DNA of 64,000 bases from Petunia secreta (Eukaryota > Streptophyta > Magnoliopsida > Solanales > Solanaceae), in assembly GCA_029990175.1 (NCBI GenBank), contig JARKIP010000042.1, positions 3,720,001 through 3,784,000 of the forward strand, given 5' to 3'. The translations under genes and the position numbers were made by a program. Below, piece by piece: positions 11,560 to 22,966 of the stretch. Under the pieces are notes generated by a model. That model was not told the DNA's origin. It ran no database searches and saw nothing but the letters and a program-made list of their open reading frames with translations. Each line of letters begins with the position of its first letter. Within the stretch, counting starts at the first letter, position 1.

Positions 11560-12363
11560 TAGATCGATATTTTTAGCCCCCATTTTCTTAGCACACTCTA
11601 AACCCACTATTGCAGCCTCATACTCAGCTTCATTGTTAGTCAACTTCCCAAATTACACTGAATGTCTCAACCTTTCCCCAATTGGAGTCATGAGCACTAT
11701 TCCGAGCCTTGAGCCATTGGAAGTAGTTGCTCCAGCAGTAAAAAATTTCCACACCCCGGTGGCAGGACCCTTTGAAAGCAGATTTTTCTTTTTTTCCTCG
11801 GCGAGTATCTTAGCACTGAAATCAGCCATGAAGTTTGCCAACACTTGAGATTTTATGGCAGTTCGAGGCTGATATACAATGTCATACTCACTTAAATCAA
11901 CTGGCCACTTAGATATCCTCCCTGACAACTCAGACTTATGTAGTATTGTTCTCAAGGGGAAGGCTGTGACTACACCTATGGGATGGCATTGAAAATAAGG
12001 GCAAAGCTTGCGAGCTGCCATAATTAATGCATGTGCTAATTTCTCTGAGGGTACCTTGTTTCAGCGTCGAGAAGAGTCTTGCTAATGTAATATATTGGTT
12101 GTTGCTTCCCATCTTCTTCTCGAAACAAAATTGCACTGACTGTCACCTCAAAAATAGCTAAATATACCAACCGTCTCCCCATCCTTTGGCTTAGCAAGGA
12201 ATGGGGCGTTTGCCAAGTAATGCTTTAATTATTTCAGCGCTTCTCTACATTCGGAAGTCAACTCGAAGGTAGTGTTCGTTTTCAAGACAGAAAAGAACCT
12301 ATGGCATCACTCGGATGACCTCAGAATAAATCTACTCAGAGCGTCAAATCGACCAGTCAAATG
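11560..12363 (-). pseudogene. Tat double RNase H (decayed)
   Basis: Two RNase H modules follow the RT. The first (about 12363-11830) reads EEDGKQQPIYYISKTLL, then HPIGVVTAFPLRTILHK and SEYDIVYQPRTAIKSQVLANFMADFS. The second (about 11810-11560) reads FFTAGATTSNGSRLGIVLMTP, NNEAEYEAAIVGLECAK and LKSDSQLVVNQ, an archaeal-like RNase H. In the second module the expected first catalytic Asp (VDGA) is Ala (FTAGA), while Glu (EAEYEA) and Asp (SDSQ) remain. The double RNase H is the main reason for the Tat assignment. Confidence 0.85.
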
Positions 12364-13140
12364 TTAAACTTCTTTTGGGCTCGTCAATTCCTTGGGGGTC
12401 TCTTGTATAGCCTTTATCTTATCAGGATTTGCTTCAATGCCTCGTTCAAAGACAATAAACCCTAAGAATTTACCCGAACCGACCCCAAAGGCACACCTTT
12501 TGGGGTTCAGCTTCATGCAATATTGCCTTAGAATCATGAAAGCTTCCCTAAAGTGATTCAAGTGATCCTCCAACCGAATTGACTTTACTAGCATGTCATC
12601 TATATAAGCCTCCATCTTTTTACAAATGTAATCATTGAATATTCGACATACCAACCTTTGATAGGCCGCCTTAGCATTTTTGAGACCGAAGGGTATCACC
12701 TTGTAATAATATGTTCCTTAATCTGTGATGAAAGAAGTTTTTTCTTCATCGCTTGGCTCTATTAGAATTTGATTATACCCCGAATACGCATCCAGAAAAG
12801 TCAACAGTTTATGTCCAGCCGTGGAGTCTATCAACCTATCTATCTAGGGGTAAAGGATATGAATCTTTCGGGCAAGCCTTATGGAGATCGGTGTAATCAA
12901 CAAACATCCTCCACTTGTAATTTTTCTTTGGCACCACCACCACATTGGCGAGCCAATCAGATATTTCACTTCCATGATGATGCCATTATCATGCAGCCTC
13001 TTTGTCTCATCTTGAATTTCCTTCTTCTTCACACCAGCGTGCAACCTCTTCTTTTATTTCATCGGGGGGTGGTTGGGATCCACGTTCATCTTATGTGTCA
13101 TTATCTCAAGGTCAGTCCCTACCATGCCCGCGTGAGACCA
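12364..13140 (-). pseudogene. Tat reverse transcriptase (decayed)
   Basis: Read from about 13140 down to 12364. The first third is frame-broken (KKKEIQDETKRLHDNGIIMEV; then TFLDAYSGYNQI near 12790). The palm is an open stretch of 111 codons at 12699-12364 with IPFGLKNAKAAYQRLV, the catalytic YIDDMLVKS and LNPKRCAFGV...FLGFIV. The YIDD box is intact, but an in-frame stop at about 12719 and upstream shifts break the polyprotein. Confidence 0.88.
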
Positions 13141-13391
13141 GGCGCAACAATCGTCATTAGATTTCAGCAACTCAATGAGAGCTTTCTTTGGCTCGGTATC
13201 CAACTTCGAGCCTACAAACACATTTCTTTCTAGAAATTCCTCTGATAGAGCAAAAGATTCTAACTCCTCGATGGTGGACTCCTCAGCCTTTTGCTTCCAG
13301 GGCTCTTGTATGAATGTCGGAACCTTCTCTTCTTCTCCTCGAGAGCTTACTTCAAGAACTGAGCTCTCCTACTCATCAGGCTCCAAGCCAA

Positions 13392-14068
13392 TTAATCGTA
13401 ATTTAGATTGCCCAGCCGAGGCGATTCCTCTTTTCGCAGCAATTGAATAGCATTCCCGAGCAATTCGCTGCTCACCTCGGATGGCTCGAATTCCCGATGG
13501 AGTTGGTAACTTAAGAACTTGGTGCAATGTAGATGGAGCGACTTCCATCTCATAAATCCAGGGTTTCCCAGGATTGCATTGTAAGCTATATCCTCAGTCA
13601 TTACTTGAAAAATGGTTTTCTTACAAACTCCTTCGGTAGTTGTGGTGAGCATGATTTCCCCTAACGAATTTTCCCTGGAATTCTTGAAACCTATCAGTAC
13701 GATTGTCTTCGGGACGATGAGGTCCTCTAACCACATTTTTTAACAGCTCCATAATTGATGATATTTATTGAACTGCCAGGATCGATCAAGACTCGCTTGA
13801 TATCACAATAATTAATCTTCAACATGATTACTAGAGCATCATGATGAGAAAATATCATCCCATCACAATCTTCCTCATCCAAGATTATTTCATTCTCCGA
13901 CCTATTGGCTCGGGTTCTCCTTTCCATGGTGGCTGACAGTTTAGCGAACTTCTTCGCAGCAGCAAAATTAATACCATTCACCTCTGGTCTGCCAGTTATA
14001 ACACTCACAACTTTCTTAAGAGACTGTGCCCCTGTTGTTGCACCTGTACGATAAGCGTTATCTATCAT
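13392..14068 (-). pseudogene. Tat gag C-terminus and aspartic protease (decayed)
   Basis: Minus-strand reading from 14068. VISVITGRPEVNG-type sequence is the spacer at the gag-protease boundary; then HHDALVIMLKINYCDIKRVLIDPGSSINII carries the protease active site, here D-P-G-S-S. A frameshift near 13730 leads into LEDLIVPKTIVLIGFKN and DIAYNAILGNPGFMRW, the distal protease half (I-LG-P motif). Upstream gag, including nucleocapsid, is absent. Confidence 0.82.
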
Positions 14069-14133
14069 CGGATGAAACTAAGAGGGATAGTATGTGAACT
14101 AAGAACGTGACTTTGGAACAAACGTTATTGCTA

Positions 14134-14153
14134 GATCCCCACAGACGGCACCA
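14134..14153 (-). promoter_or_regulatory. Primer-binding site of the Tat element (tRNA-Asp-like)
   Basis: On the minus strand TGGTGCCGTCTGTGGGGATC begins five bases after the CA end of the 5' LTR. It matches the complement of the plant tRNA-Asp 3' end (TGGCGCCGTTGCCGGGGATC) at 15 of 20 positions. Confidence 0.75.
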
Positions 14154-14158
14154 TTTTA

Positions 14159-14673
14159 TGTTGGCCTAAATCTGATTAAATCAAAAAATTAAATTTATTT
14201 TGGGTTAACTAGCAACTATTTGTATTAAAGCCTTAAAAAGACAAGAAATCTGATAAAGAAAATCGAACGATAGCTAAGAGAAAAGGAATAACTGTATTGA
14301 TGTATTTATGGATGCCTTTACATAATATTTTCATGACTATTTATAGTCTACAAGAGTAGAAGATTAATAAATGTACTTAATAGCCATTACTCCACGTTTT
14401 GATCATGGCTCACCCATGATCACCCCATTTAATATGCGGACATTGGTCGACGGTTACAGAAGATAGAACTCTTTCCACCGAGGACTGAATCTTCACCGAG
14501 GGGTGAACTGAGTGCCTCGTTGGTGGTTGCCTTTTAATCGCCTCGAGTAATAACATGTAGCCATGATCTATTTCTTTCCTGAGGCATCTAGCCTCAGGAA
14601 CCAAGCAAGTTTCTTCGAAGGATCGTTTCTAAAGGATTCGACCATACCAATAGCTCGAGCCTTAGCGTCAAGG
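14159..14673 (-). repeat. 5' LTR of the Tat element, outer end lost
   Basis: 515 bp, homologous to 5794-6332. The last 23 or so bases (TGTATTGGG... end on the minus strand) are missing, and the sequence passes straight from AAGG into the LINE at 14674. Confidence 0.88.
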
Positions 14674-14857
14674 TGTTGTATGAGACAAAGTGTTGGCTAG
14701 TCAAGAATACTTACCTTTATAATATGGGAGTAGCAGAGATGAGGATACATAGATGGATATGTGGATATACTAAGAGAGATAAGATTGTTAATGAAGACAT
14801 ACAGGTCAAGGTAGGAGTGGCTTTTGTGGTAGATAAGATGAGGAATGTGAAGATGAC
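14674..14857 (+). mobile_element. RTE-type LINE, fragment 2
   Basis: Continues the LINE reading interrupted at 5793: LYETKCWLVKN, EMRIHRWICGYTKRDKI and VGVAFVVDKM are the conserved post-RT segment of plant RTE LINEs (usual wording LYGAECWPVKN, EMRMLRWMCGHTR, VVDKMRE). It ends at AAGATGAC, and the next LINE residues are found at 37923. Confidence 0.9.
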
Positions 14858-14930
14858 TGTAACAGCCCAAGCTGCTTAACTTCGGAGTTTTAATGGGATC
14901 CGGTGCGTTAGTGCTGGTATGATCGCATCC
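14858..14930 (-). pseudogene. 5S rRNA-like segment with a TRIM-type LTR end
   Basis: On the minus strand, 14930 down to about 14863 reads as the 5' half of plant 5S rRNA: GGATGCGATCATACCAGCAC, then GCACCGGATCCCAT and ACTCCGAAGTTAAGC, then CTTGGGC. It ends GGGCTGTTACA at 14858, the same terminus as the TRIM LTR at 37922. A 5S-derived segment joined to an LTR end is the hallmark of Cassandra-type TRIMs, so this is best read as a truncated LTR end rather than a 5S gene. The 3' half of 5S is absent, so it cannot be a functional rRNA gene. Confidence 0.75.
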
Positions 14931-15338
14931 AATGCCATCTGAATTCAATCCAAGAAAAATTGTTGATCTTCTGTCTCACTAACATATGTGAACACATGAG
15001 GTTTCATATTCAGACACTTTGGAAGCATATTACCGAAAGTATTCCCTCCATGCAGTGTATTAACCCCAGGTTGTGCTTGACCACCAAGCGTTCAACAGCT
15101 TTATGCAACAGCGAGCTACCATATCAGCAATATTAGCAGCAACTTGAGGCTATGGGGGTGGTAGTGGTGTCTCACTCTCAGTGCCGGCATCGGTAACTTG
15201 TATAGCTTGTGTATCATGACCTCTCCTCCTATGTTCTTCACTTAAGTCCAGTGGAGCATGAAATGTTTCCTCTGATTCAGCTCGTATCCCGTCTCTGTTT
15301 CTCGCGTTGTTCCCAAATCTGACCCCAAGTTTTGCCAT
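14931..15338 (-). pseudogene. Chromovirus gag, N-terminal part
   Basis: Starts with an ATG at 15338 (62 codons to a stop at 15150), 196 bp past the primer site. Arg/Glu-rich start, then a Pro-rich PLPPP. After frameshifts the capsid phrase PKCLNMKPHVFTYV (about 15025-14985) is recognisable; plant gypsy gags have FLKLNPPVFTG here. It stops abruptly at 14931 where the 5S-like segment begins. Confidence 0.65.
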
Positions 15339-15533
15339 TTAAAATCATAACGAACGTATTATTGTTCTTACTTGGCTCTAGACTGCATACAAACAAACTC
15401 AAAATAATGAAAGAAAATGAGACAGACACATCCTAACCAGTCGTTGCAGGGTCCCGATCGTGCATATGGTCCACAACATATACACAATTAAGCCTCCACT
15501 ATAACCGATGCTCCTTAGTCATACCCTAAACCT

Positions 15534-15546
15534 GGCTCTGATACCA
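15534..15546 (-). promoter_or_regulatory. Primer-binding site of the chromovirus (initiator tRNA-Met)
   Basis: TGGTATCAGAGCC on the minus strand, three bases after the LTR end. Exact match to the complement of the tRNA-iMet 3' end. Confidence 0.92.
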
Positions 15547-15549
15547 CTT

Positions 15550-17370
15550 TGTCACGACCCTATTTAGGGCCGTGATCAGCGCTAAATAAGACTAAGCCTA
15601 CCTAGCAAGCCTATCAAATTCGCATAGAAAGTTCGGCATAGTTTTCCCTGTATCGGGAGTAAACTAAAATTTTAAACCTATCAACAAGCAGCCAGAAACA
15701 GTCTAATAATCGACTACTACCTCATTACGCATATTCAATGTCTAAGTAAGGTTCAACAAAATCAAATCCACGCTGCCCACGACAACATCAAACTATAAAG
15801 TACTTTAACACTAACTTTTATCAAAACGACATCCAAAGTATAACTAAAGAGCAAAACTCTAGATTCAAACGAACTAATGACTGAAATAAGTTAAGGAATA
15901 AATAATGGCCCATGCGAAGCAAATGCGGGGCTTACTGGATCAATCCTCAGCTCTGTCACTCGCCTTGACTCAAAGTATCAGCCTCAACTAGCTTATCTGT
16001 GAGTGGGGAAAAGAAAAGGGTTAGTCACACAGAGTAAGTGAGGTTAACATCAACCATAGCGTTTTTATTCGGGACAAGCATATATAAGAGACATGCATAA
16101 ATAAAATATCAGCAGTACTTGCATTGAAAACATTAATCAAACCTTTCAACCTTTATAGCTCATATCTATATAAAGTGGGAGGTTCCTAAGCTAGAGTCGA
16201 ATATTAGTTTGTGACACCATCAGTTTAACATGGCCGTCTGACTACCCTATCAGCTGGGTTCCCTTCTAGATGGTGGACTAGTTCTTTCCTACTAGTGGAG
16301 GAGAAATACAGTGCAATGTGCACAAGGCCTAACAATCTCGACATTAGAGAACAGCGATCTGGCTAAGTTAATCCCAAAACAATATTTACTTTATAACATA
16401 ATATCTCAATTTTTGTACTATCTTTATGAAGAGATATCAAATCACAACATATATTGCAACTCTTGAGTAAACCAAGATTTCGAAACATATTAATTGTAAC
16501 ATAACTCAAGTATCAAAATAATGTTCGGATATAACAATATCAGTTATACTAGCACTTGTTCCATGCAACTAAAATAATTCAATAAAAATAGTATTGATGC
16601 AAGAAAGTGAGTTTCAAACGTGCTATAGTTGAAAACAAACTATGGGAGATATTTCACTTACAGTACGCTTGTCAAAAAATTTGAACCGGCTTCCAACCAC
16701 CTCGTCTTCAAAGTATCAGTAATCTAAAAAGACAACATAATAGTTGGATATTAATTTCTTTTTCCTACGATTCATGAACATAAATTATCCTGACACAGAA
16801 TTTTATCAATTCCTAATGCCTGCTCGGCAACAACCCATATGAGTGGTCGTTTCCTAATCTAATTTTACTCCAGGTTTGTCTTGGAGATAACAACCTGCTA
16901 TTCCATGATCAATTTCAACTCTAGTAGTAGTTCCTACAGGCTTAAAGGCTTAAATAACAATATAAGAGATTTAATTTTGAATTCACCATAAATTAAATCT
17001 GCCCCTTACCCAATGTTTTGAATCCTGAAAAGATACTCCATTTAAAAAGGCAGTGAATAAGGCTAGGTGATAAATTATTTACCTTGGACACCAACTTGAA
17101 TAAGGACAAAAGGACCTTTAAGGACAAGAATTGTTTTAGTTTCTGGAGTTTGTGTGGCTACTGATGATGCTGCCAACTTTTGCTTTCGTTGGCTTTCTTT
17201 TCCCTTTTTTTTTTCTTTTTTTTTTAATTTTCTTTCTGTCTTTGTTTGCAAGCAGGCCTAGTGAAAAATTGTTGATGGGCCAATAGTCAATTTTTTTGGG
17301 CCTCAAATTTACCCCAATATTGACCACTATATTATTGTTATTTTTTATTTTTTTATTTTGGGTTATTACA
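15550..17370 (-). repeat. Single LTR of the chromovirus
   Basis: 1821 bp. The minus strand opens TGTAATAACCC and closes GGTCGTGACA (TG...CA). It is bounded by a polypurine tract on the pol side and a primer site on the gag side, which fixes both ends. No second copy lies in the window. Confidence 0.85.
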
Positions 17371-17385
17371 TTCTTCACCCTTTAA
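17371..17385 (-). promoter_or_regulatory. Polypurine tract of the chromovirus
   Basis: TTAAAGGGTGAAGAA on the minus strand immediately before the LTR. Confidence 0.75.
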
Positions 17386-17404
17386 GGAAATTCGGTCCCC
17401 GAAT

Positions 17405-18786
17405 TTAAAACATATACATACCGACGCTTTCGAATAAGTGAGGAAACTTGGCTCGCCTAACAACTGTGGACACAGGTTGCTCTTCATAAGCCAAGTTCTC
17501 ATCTAACTGAATATTCGGTGCCTCAAGCACGTGAGAAGGGTCGGGTATGTACTTCCGCAACATAGATACATGGAATACTAAATGGACGAAAGACAAATTC
17601 GGAGGAAGTGAAAGACTGTATGCTATATTTCCTATTCTTTCAAGTATTTCATATGGTCCAATTTACATCGGACTCAACTTCCCCTTTCTCCCAAATCATA
17701 ACACACCTTTTATCGGAGAAACCCGTAAGAACACATGATCTCCTACCGAAAACTCTAACTCACGGTGTTTCTTATATGCTTATGCTTTTTGAGCTGCCAG
17801 CAACCTCTGCCTTATCAATTAGACTTTGTTAAGAGCTAGTTGTACCAACTTTGGACCCAAAATCTTAACTTTACCAGTCTCAAACCAGCCAATAGGAGAC
17901 CAACATAATCTTCCATATAAAGCCTCATATGGAGCCATCTGAATACTTGCTTGAAAATTGTTGATGTAAGCAAACTCAACCAATGGTAAGTATTCATCCC
18001 AGCTACCACCAAAATCAAGGACACAAGAACTCAACATGTCTTCCAAAGTCTGTATGGTCCACTCAGACTGCCCGTCTGTCTGGGAATGGAATGCAGTACT
18101 CAAATCTACTCGCGTACCCAACTGTCTTTGGAATTTCTTCCAAAAATGTGAGGTGAACTGGGACCCTCTATCAGAAATAATAGATACAGGAATTCCATGA
18201 AGCTTTACTATTTCGTCAATATATAATTGTGCATAACGTGCACCATTGTATGTGGTCTTAACTGGAAAGAAGTGTGCTGACTTCGTTAATCGATCCACAA
18301 TCATCTATATAGACTCTTAGGAGTCTGTGGTAACTAAGTCACAAAGTCCATAGTGATTCGTTCCCACTTCCATTCCGGAATTTCAAGCCGTTGCATCAAC
18401 CTTAAAGGTCGCTAGTGCTCTGCCTTAACTTGCTGGCAAGTCAGACAACGTATGACATAATCGGCAACATCCTGCTTAATACCTTCCCACCGGTATAACT
18501 GTCGAAGATCTTGATACATCTTTGTAGAACCAGGGTGAATTGAGTACTTGGAGCCATGTGCTTCCTTGAGCACAACCTGCCTTAACCCATCAACATCAGG
18601 TATACAGATGCGTTCACCAAGTCGTAGTACCCCATCATCAAATACAGTAAATCCCTTTCCCTTACTGGTACCGATCTCATCTCTGAGTTTGCACAATTTA
18701 GTGTCTTGACACTGCATTGCCTTGATATTTTCCATCAAAGATGATTTGGCTTGAACACAAACTAACAATGTACCTATAGCTCCCAT
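17405..18786 (-). pseudogene. Chromovirus integrase with C-terminal module (decayed)
   Basis: The zinc-binding domain at 18786-18412 has the His-His-Cys-Cys set in EAHGSKYSIHPGSTKMYQDL and CLTCQQ. The core at 18411-17819 has ITMDFVT (first Asp, in a shifted frame near 18345), IISDRGSQFTS (second Asp) and GQSEWTIQTLEDML (Glu; the usual following Arg is Trp). GDHVFLRVSP and GKLSPM-IGPYEIL follow at 17760-17640. FHVSMLRKYIPDPSHVL and ENLAYEEQPV at 17596-17405 are the end segment of chromoviral integrases. Frameshifts near 18304 and 17818 break it. Confidence 0.88.
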
Positions 18787-18807
18787 ATCAAAATGAATTC
18801 CTCTTCC

Positions 18808-19392
18808 CTACAACTCGTGGATTTCCCCAACAATAGGCCTCCTCATTGGTGCAATGGGCGCCAAACTGCCCATGGATTTCCTACTTAACGTGTCTGCCAC
18901 AATGTTAGCCTTGCCTTGGTGAAATAAGATTGCACAATCATAGTCTTGCAGTAGATCCACCCATCTTTGTTGTTGCATGTTCAAATCTTTCTGCAGGAAG
19001 ATATATTGAAGGCTTTTGTGGTCATTATAAATCTCGTATTTCTCACCATACAGATAATGACGCCAAATCTTGAGTGCAAAGATAACTGCGGCCATCGAGA
19101 TCATGGGCAGGATAGTTTTGCTCGTGCTTCTTTAACTGTCTCGAAGCATAAGCTATAACTCGTCCATTTATCATAAGAACACACCCAAGTCCTACTCAAG
19201 AGGCATCACAATAAACTGTTTGGTTCCAGATGGTAAAACTAAAACTGGAGCTGTAGTAAAAAATTCTTTCAGTTTATGAAAGCTCTACTCGCATGCATCT
19301 GACCATAGAAACTTTGCATTCTTTAGAGTCAATTTAGTCAACGGTGCAGTTATCTTGTTGAAATCCTGCACAAAACGCCTGTAATACCCTGC
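18808..19392 (-). pseudogene. Chromovirus RT end and RNase H (decayed)
   Basis: Reads LAGYYRRFVQDFNKITAPLT (from 19392), then VYCDASRVGLGCVLM (19215 region, first RNase H Asp), VIAYASRQLKKHE, AAVIFALKIWRHYLYG (catalytic Glu replaced around here), YNDHKSLQYIF and ANIVADTLSRK. Part of the same RT that resumes at 22045 beyond the solo LTR. Confidence 0.88.
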
Positions 19393-20769
19393 AAGACTGA
19401 AACGACCTCGGTCAGTCGTTTCGAAAGTTAGGACTTCGATTGGCGTGCCGATAATTTTAAAATATTCGAAATATCCATTAGGACCTGTTTGTAAAATATG
19501 AGCTCAATCAGACCTCATTTGGTAGGCATCGGAAGAAGGTTTCAGTTTTTATCATCGATAAATATTAAAAAGAGATTTTCGAGCTCGGTTTTGGCGAAAG
19601 AACTCTGATTCCAAATCCGAAAGCGCCGTTGGATTTTTATGATTATTTATGACTTTTATGAACTTTCGAAAGTGAATTTCGATGTTGTTCGGCTAGTTTC
19701 CGCTAAAATGCAGAAAGCTAAATAATTTGACATTTTTTCATTTAAATTCGCTTCTTGAGTTTCGGGAGTCCAATTTGAGATCCGCCTTCGCGAGTATGTT
19801 ACATATATTTTGTATAACTTGTATGAAAAAGTTGGAATTATTTCGAATATCGTAGGGTACCATTTTAATTTCGTCACGAAAAAAAAATGAAATGAGAAAA
19901 TGACAAAAAGTTTAAATGGAATGGCGGTGGCTATACAGGGATATATATATCCCTTCATCTTAACATTGAAGCTTAAAAAAAATAAGATGGAGCAGAATTC
20001 AAATATAAAAGCAAAAAGAGAAAACATAGGAGAATAAATGCCAGAAAATGAGAAAAGAGCATGAGAAAAGATAGAATTTTCACCCTGAAACATTCAGGTA
20101 ATGATCTTAATATATTATTTTAGTTTATTACGTGTGTTTGAATCTATTTTAACAGTAAAAATTGGGATATTAGACATCGTATTAATAAGTTCAATTAATA
20201 GTTTAAAGGGTCAATTGAACCCCGATAGTGGAATTGATTATATATTCTTACTCAGTGAGTTATGGGCAACATATAAATGTAATTTATTTGAGGTTTGGTT
20301 ATGTGACCTTAAACCTTGTACATAGGCCTGGCCTGCATATTGCGTATGCGAATAGGGCATCAGGTTCCTAACTGGATTGCCCTAAGACGTAAGGAATGAA
20401 GCCGTTAGCCTTATGTGATATATTTTTCTGCTTATTGAACACAGTGGGATCGTTTGACAATGAATCCAAAGGACAAAGCAGTTATTGAGTGGCTGTGCTA
20501 ACTTTGTAACAAGGTAAGTATTTATATCCATTTCTTTGGAGGCACCTGGCCTTGTGGATTTTCTACCACGTGTTCCTTACGTGTGTAGCTGCTGACTAGC
20601 GTACTCATTACGCCTTAGCTTTGGATTTACATTATATATTATATGTTATGTCCTGTTGTTGGTATTTCATTGAGGATCTGAGCATTGTAATATGGCTGTG
20701 AGCTGACATATACTTCCCGGCAGTCGATGAGAGTCCTGCGCCAGTGAAGGGTTACCATTGCATCATATT

Positions 20770-21044
20770 TAGGATAGGAGGATTCTGCCCTCAGAGCAGG
20801 AGGATTCCACTCCATTGCATCATATTGAGGGTAGGAGGATTCTGCTCTCGGAGCAGGAGGATTCCGCTCCATTGCATCATATTGAGGGTAGGAGGATTCC
20901 GCCCTCGGAGCAGGAGGATTCCGCTCCATTGCATCATATTGAGGGTAGGAGGATTCCGCCATCGGAGCAGGAGGATTCAGCTCCATTGCATCATATTGAG
21001 GGTAGGAGGATTCCGCCCTCGGAGCAGGAGGATTCCGCTCCATT
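20770..21044. repeat. 57-bp minisatellite in solo LTR A, five copies
   Basis: Unit starts GAGGGTAGGAGGATTCCGC at about 20770, 20827, 20884, 20941 and 20998. Because 57 is a multiple of three, open frames run through it on both strands (19-residue repeats). These are not called as proteins. Confidence 0.95.
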
Positions 21045-21180
21045 ACTTTCGCACATGTGACTTTTTGCATCATATTTCATTTCATACCATTGTGTAGACT
21101 TGTGGTACATAAAAACTGTTCTGCTTCTACGTGCATTGCTTATTTGCCTATATATTTCTGGCTCGTATTCTGGGTTGCGG

Positions 21181-21385
21181 GGATCGTGTTGCACGCCGCA
21201 TCGTTATAAATATATAGATCGGGTTGCACGCTGCAACGGTATCAATATATGGATTGGGCTGTACGCCGCAATGGTTTAAATATAAGGATTGGGTTGCACG
21301 CCGCAACAGTATAAATATATGGATCGGGTTGCACGCCGCAACCGGATGAATATATGGATCGGGTTGCACGCCCCAATAGAATGTA
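21181..21385. repeat. 35-bp minisatellite in solo LTR A, six copies
   Basis: Unit starts GGATCGGGTTGCACGCCGC at exactly 35-bp steps: 21181, 21216, 21251, 21286, 21321 and 21356. Several units contain TATAAATATATGG. The array is absent from solo LTR B. Confidence 0.95.
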
Positions 21386-22044
21386 TTTCTGATTGTTGAT
21401 GAGTTTGGGATACCTATATATTTTGGTTATTTTACGTTCCTGGTTGTTGATGAGTTTATCATTCCATACGTATTTCTAGTTATTATCTGGCTCTGCCTTT
21501 TTATAATTTAAATAAGAGGAATTTTTTTATTTGTTTATCCTTCCTAGCTAGCTATCCTATTCTTTGAGGTTGCTAGTCTGCCCCACTTATTGAGTCCTTT
21601 TGACTCACCCTTGTTTGTTTTTTATTTTTGTCTATTTATTTCGTTTCGGCAGGTTCGCTCCATGATTGAGTTTGACACGTTGTTCAGGACCGAAGACGAC
21701 TCCTAGCTGTTAGGGTGAGCCAGCTTTTATTCCGGATGGCTACCAATTTATTGTTTATTATTTCAGCTGCATTTTGCTCCCTTCAGGAGGTATCTGTCTT
21801 CTTTTGTACTCTTAAATGTCTAGTCTGCATAGCTCTAGACCTAGTATGTGGGTAGTCAGCTGTAATTTCTTTTTTACAGCTTAGAGGTATCATTATGTTT
21901 GTACTTTTTCTAAGTCTTGTTATTATTTATAAATTGAATTATATTTATTTTCCTGATTTAATATATAAGGGTTCGCCCGACGGGCCTAGGGAAGGATGTC
22001 GGGTGCCCGCACGGCCTAACCGGATTTCGGGTCATGTCAAAGAC

Positions 22045-22942
22045 CCAAGAAGCTTCGTTTCTCAGACGCGGTAGTTGGCCTTGCCCATTTCTTTACAGCT
22101 TCCACCTTCTTTGTATCAACCAAGATGCATCCTCAGATACATTGTGACCTAAGAAAGCAACTTTGTCCAACTAGAACTCGCATTTCGAGAACTTAGCATA
22201 TATTATGTACCCTTAGTGTCTGCAATACTATCCTTAAGTGTTGTTCATGATCGTCATTATTCTTAGAATACACGAGGATGTCATCAAAGAAGACAATAAA
22301 AAATTTGTCCAAATACAGTTTAAACACCCGATTCATCATATCCATGAAGGCTGCTGGTGCATTTGTCAATCCGAAAAGCCTTTCTAAGAATTCGTAGTGC
22401 CCATATCTTGTCCTGAAAGTTGTCTTGCATATATCCTCCCTTTTAATGCGTTACTGATGGTATCCAGATCTTAAGTCAATCTTTCAGAAACTCTTAGCAC
22501 CTTGTAGAGTATCGAACAAGTCATCAATACGTGGTAGTGGGTACTTGTTGTGGATTGTGGCTTTGTTTAGTTTTCTGTAATCAATGCAAAGCCTCATAGA
22601 TCTATCTTTTTTCTTTACAAATAAGACTTGTGCACCCCAGGGCGAAGTGATAGGTCTTATGAAACCCTTATCCAGCAGATCTTGCAGTTGTTCTTTCAGC
22701 TCTTTTAACTCTACTGGTGTCATACGATATGGAGGTATCGATATGGGCTGTGAGCTAGGTACTAGGTCAATACCGAAATCGATTTCTCTAGCAGAAGGCA
22801 ACCCAGGTAAGTCTTCTTGAAACAGATCTGGAAATTCATTAACTACTGGAACGGTCTCTAACTCTGGTAGTACCGTCTGTATATCTTTGACGAGTGTCAA
22901 AAGTCCCTTGCAACCTTTGTTCAACATACGAGTTTCAACCAT
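22045..22942 (-). pseudogene. Chromovirus reverse transcriptase, main part (decayed)
   Basis: From 22942: FPDLFQEDLPGLPSARE, then DKGFIRPITSPWGAQVLFVKKKD and CIDYRKLNKATIHNKYPLPRIDDL (fingers and palm). After a shift at about 22484: TTFRTRYGHYEFL, GLTNAPAAFMDMMN, and the catalytic FFDDILVYSK near 22270, so both Asp are kept. It ends KWARPTTASEKRSFLG at the solo-LTR insertion. Confidence 0.9.
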
Positions 22943-22966
22943 GAATGATATATAGTTGTCTGGAGT

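Larger units (their letters stand above)
5794..14673 (-). mobile_element. Tat-lineage Ty3/gypsy retrotransposon with antisense gene
   Basis: An 8.9-kb minus-strand element inside the LINE. LTRs lie at 14159-14673 (5') and 5794-6332 (3'). A tRNA-Asp-like primer site adjoins the 5' LTR and a polypurine tract adjoins the 3' LTR. Order on the minus strand is gag remnant, protease, RT, RNase H, a second RNase H, then integrase. The duplicated RNase H and the large antisense ORF between pol and the 3' LTR are diagnostic of the Tat clade (Ogre/Retand/Grande relatives). Most of gag is missing: only about 65 bp separate the PBS from the gag-protease junction. The outer ~23 bp of the 5' LTR and the target duplication are lost at the 14673/14674 junction. 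Confidence 0.92.
19398..22039 (+). mobile_element. Solo LTR A (2.64 kb) inside the chromovirus RT
   Basis: Begins TGAAACGACC and ends GGGTCATGTCA. A 5-bp target duplication, AAGAC, flanks it at 19393-19397 and 22040-22044. The host RT reads ...SFLG before and LAGYYRR after, so the insertion is exact. It has no PBS, PPT or pol and is homologous over most of its length to 42174-44686; together these show it is a solo LTR. Strand is given only as the orientation shared by the two copies. It carries two minisatellites. Confidence 0.9.

Noticed and set aside
14858..14930. A 5S rRNA gene
   Set aside because: Only the first ~66 nt are present, and it ends in an LTR terminus.
20639..21097. Long ORFs on both strands with 19-residue repeats
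   Set aside because: They arise from a 57-bp minisatellite whose period is a multiple of three, inside a solo LTR.
20770..21385. Regularly spaced direct repeats, CRISPR-like at first glance
   Set aside because: Contiguous minisatellites without unique spacers in a plant retrotransposon LTR.
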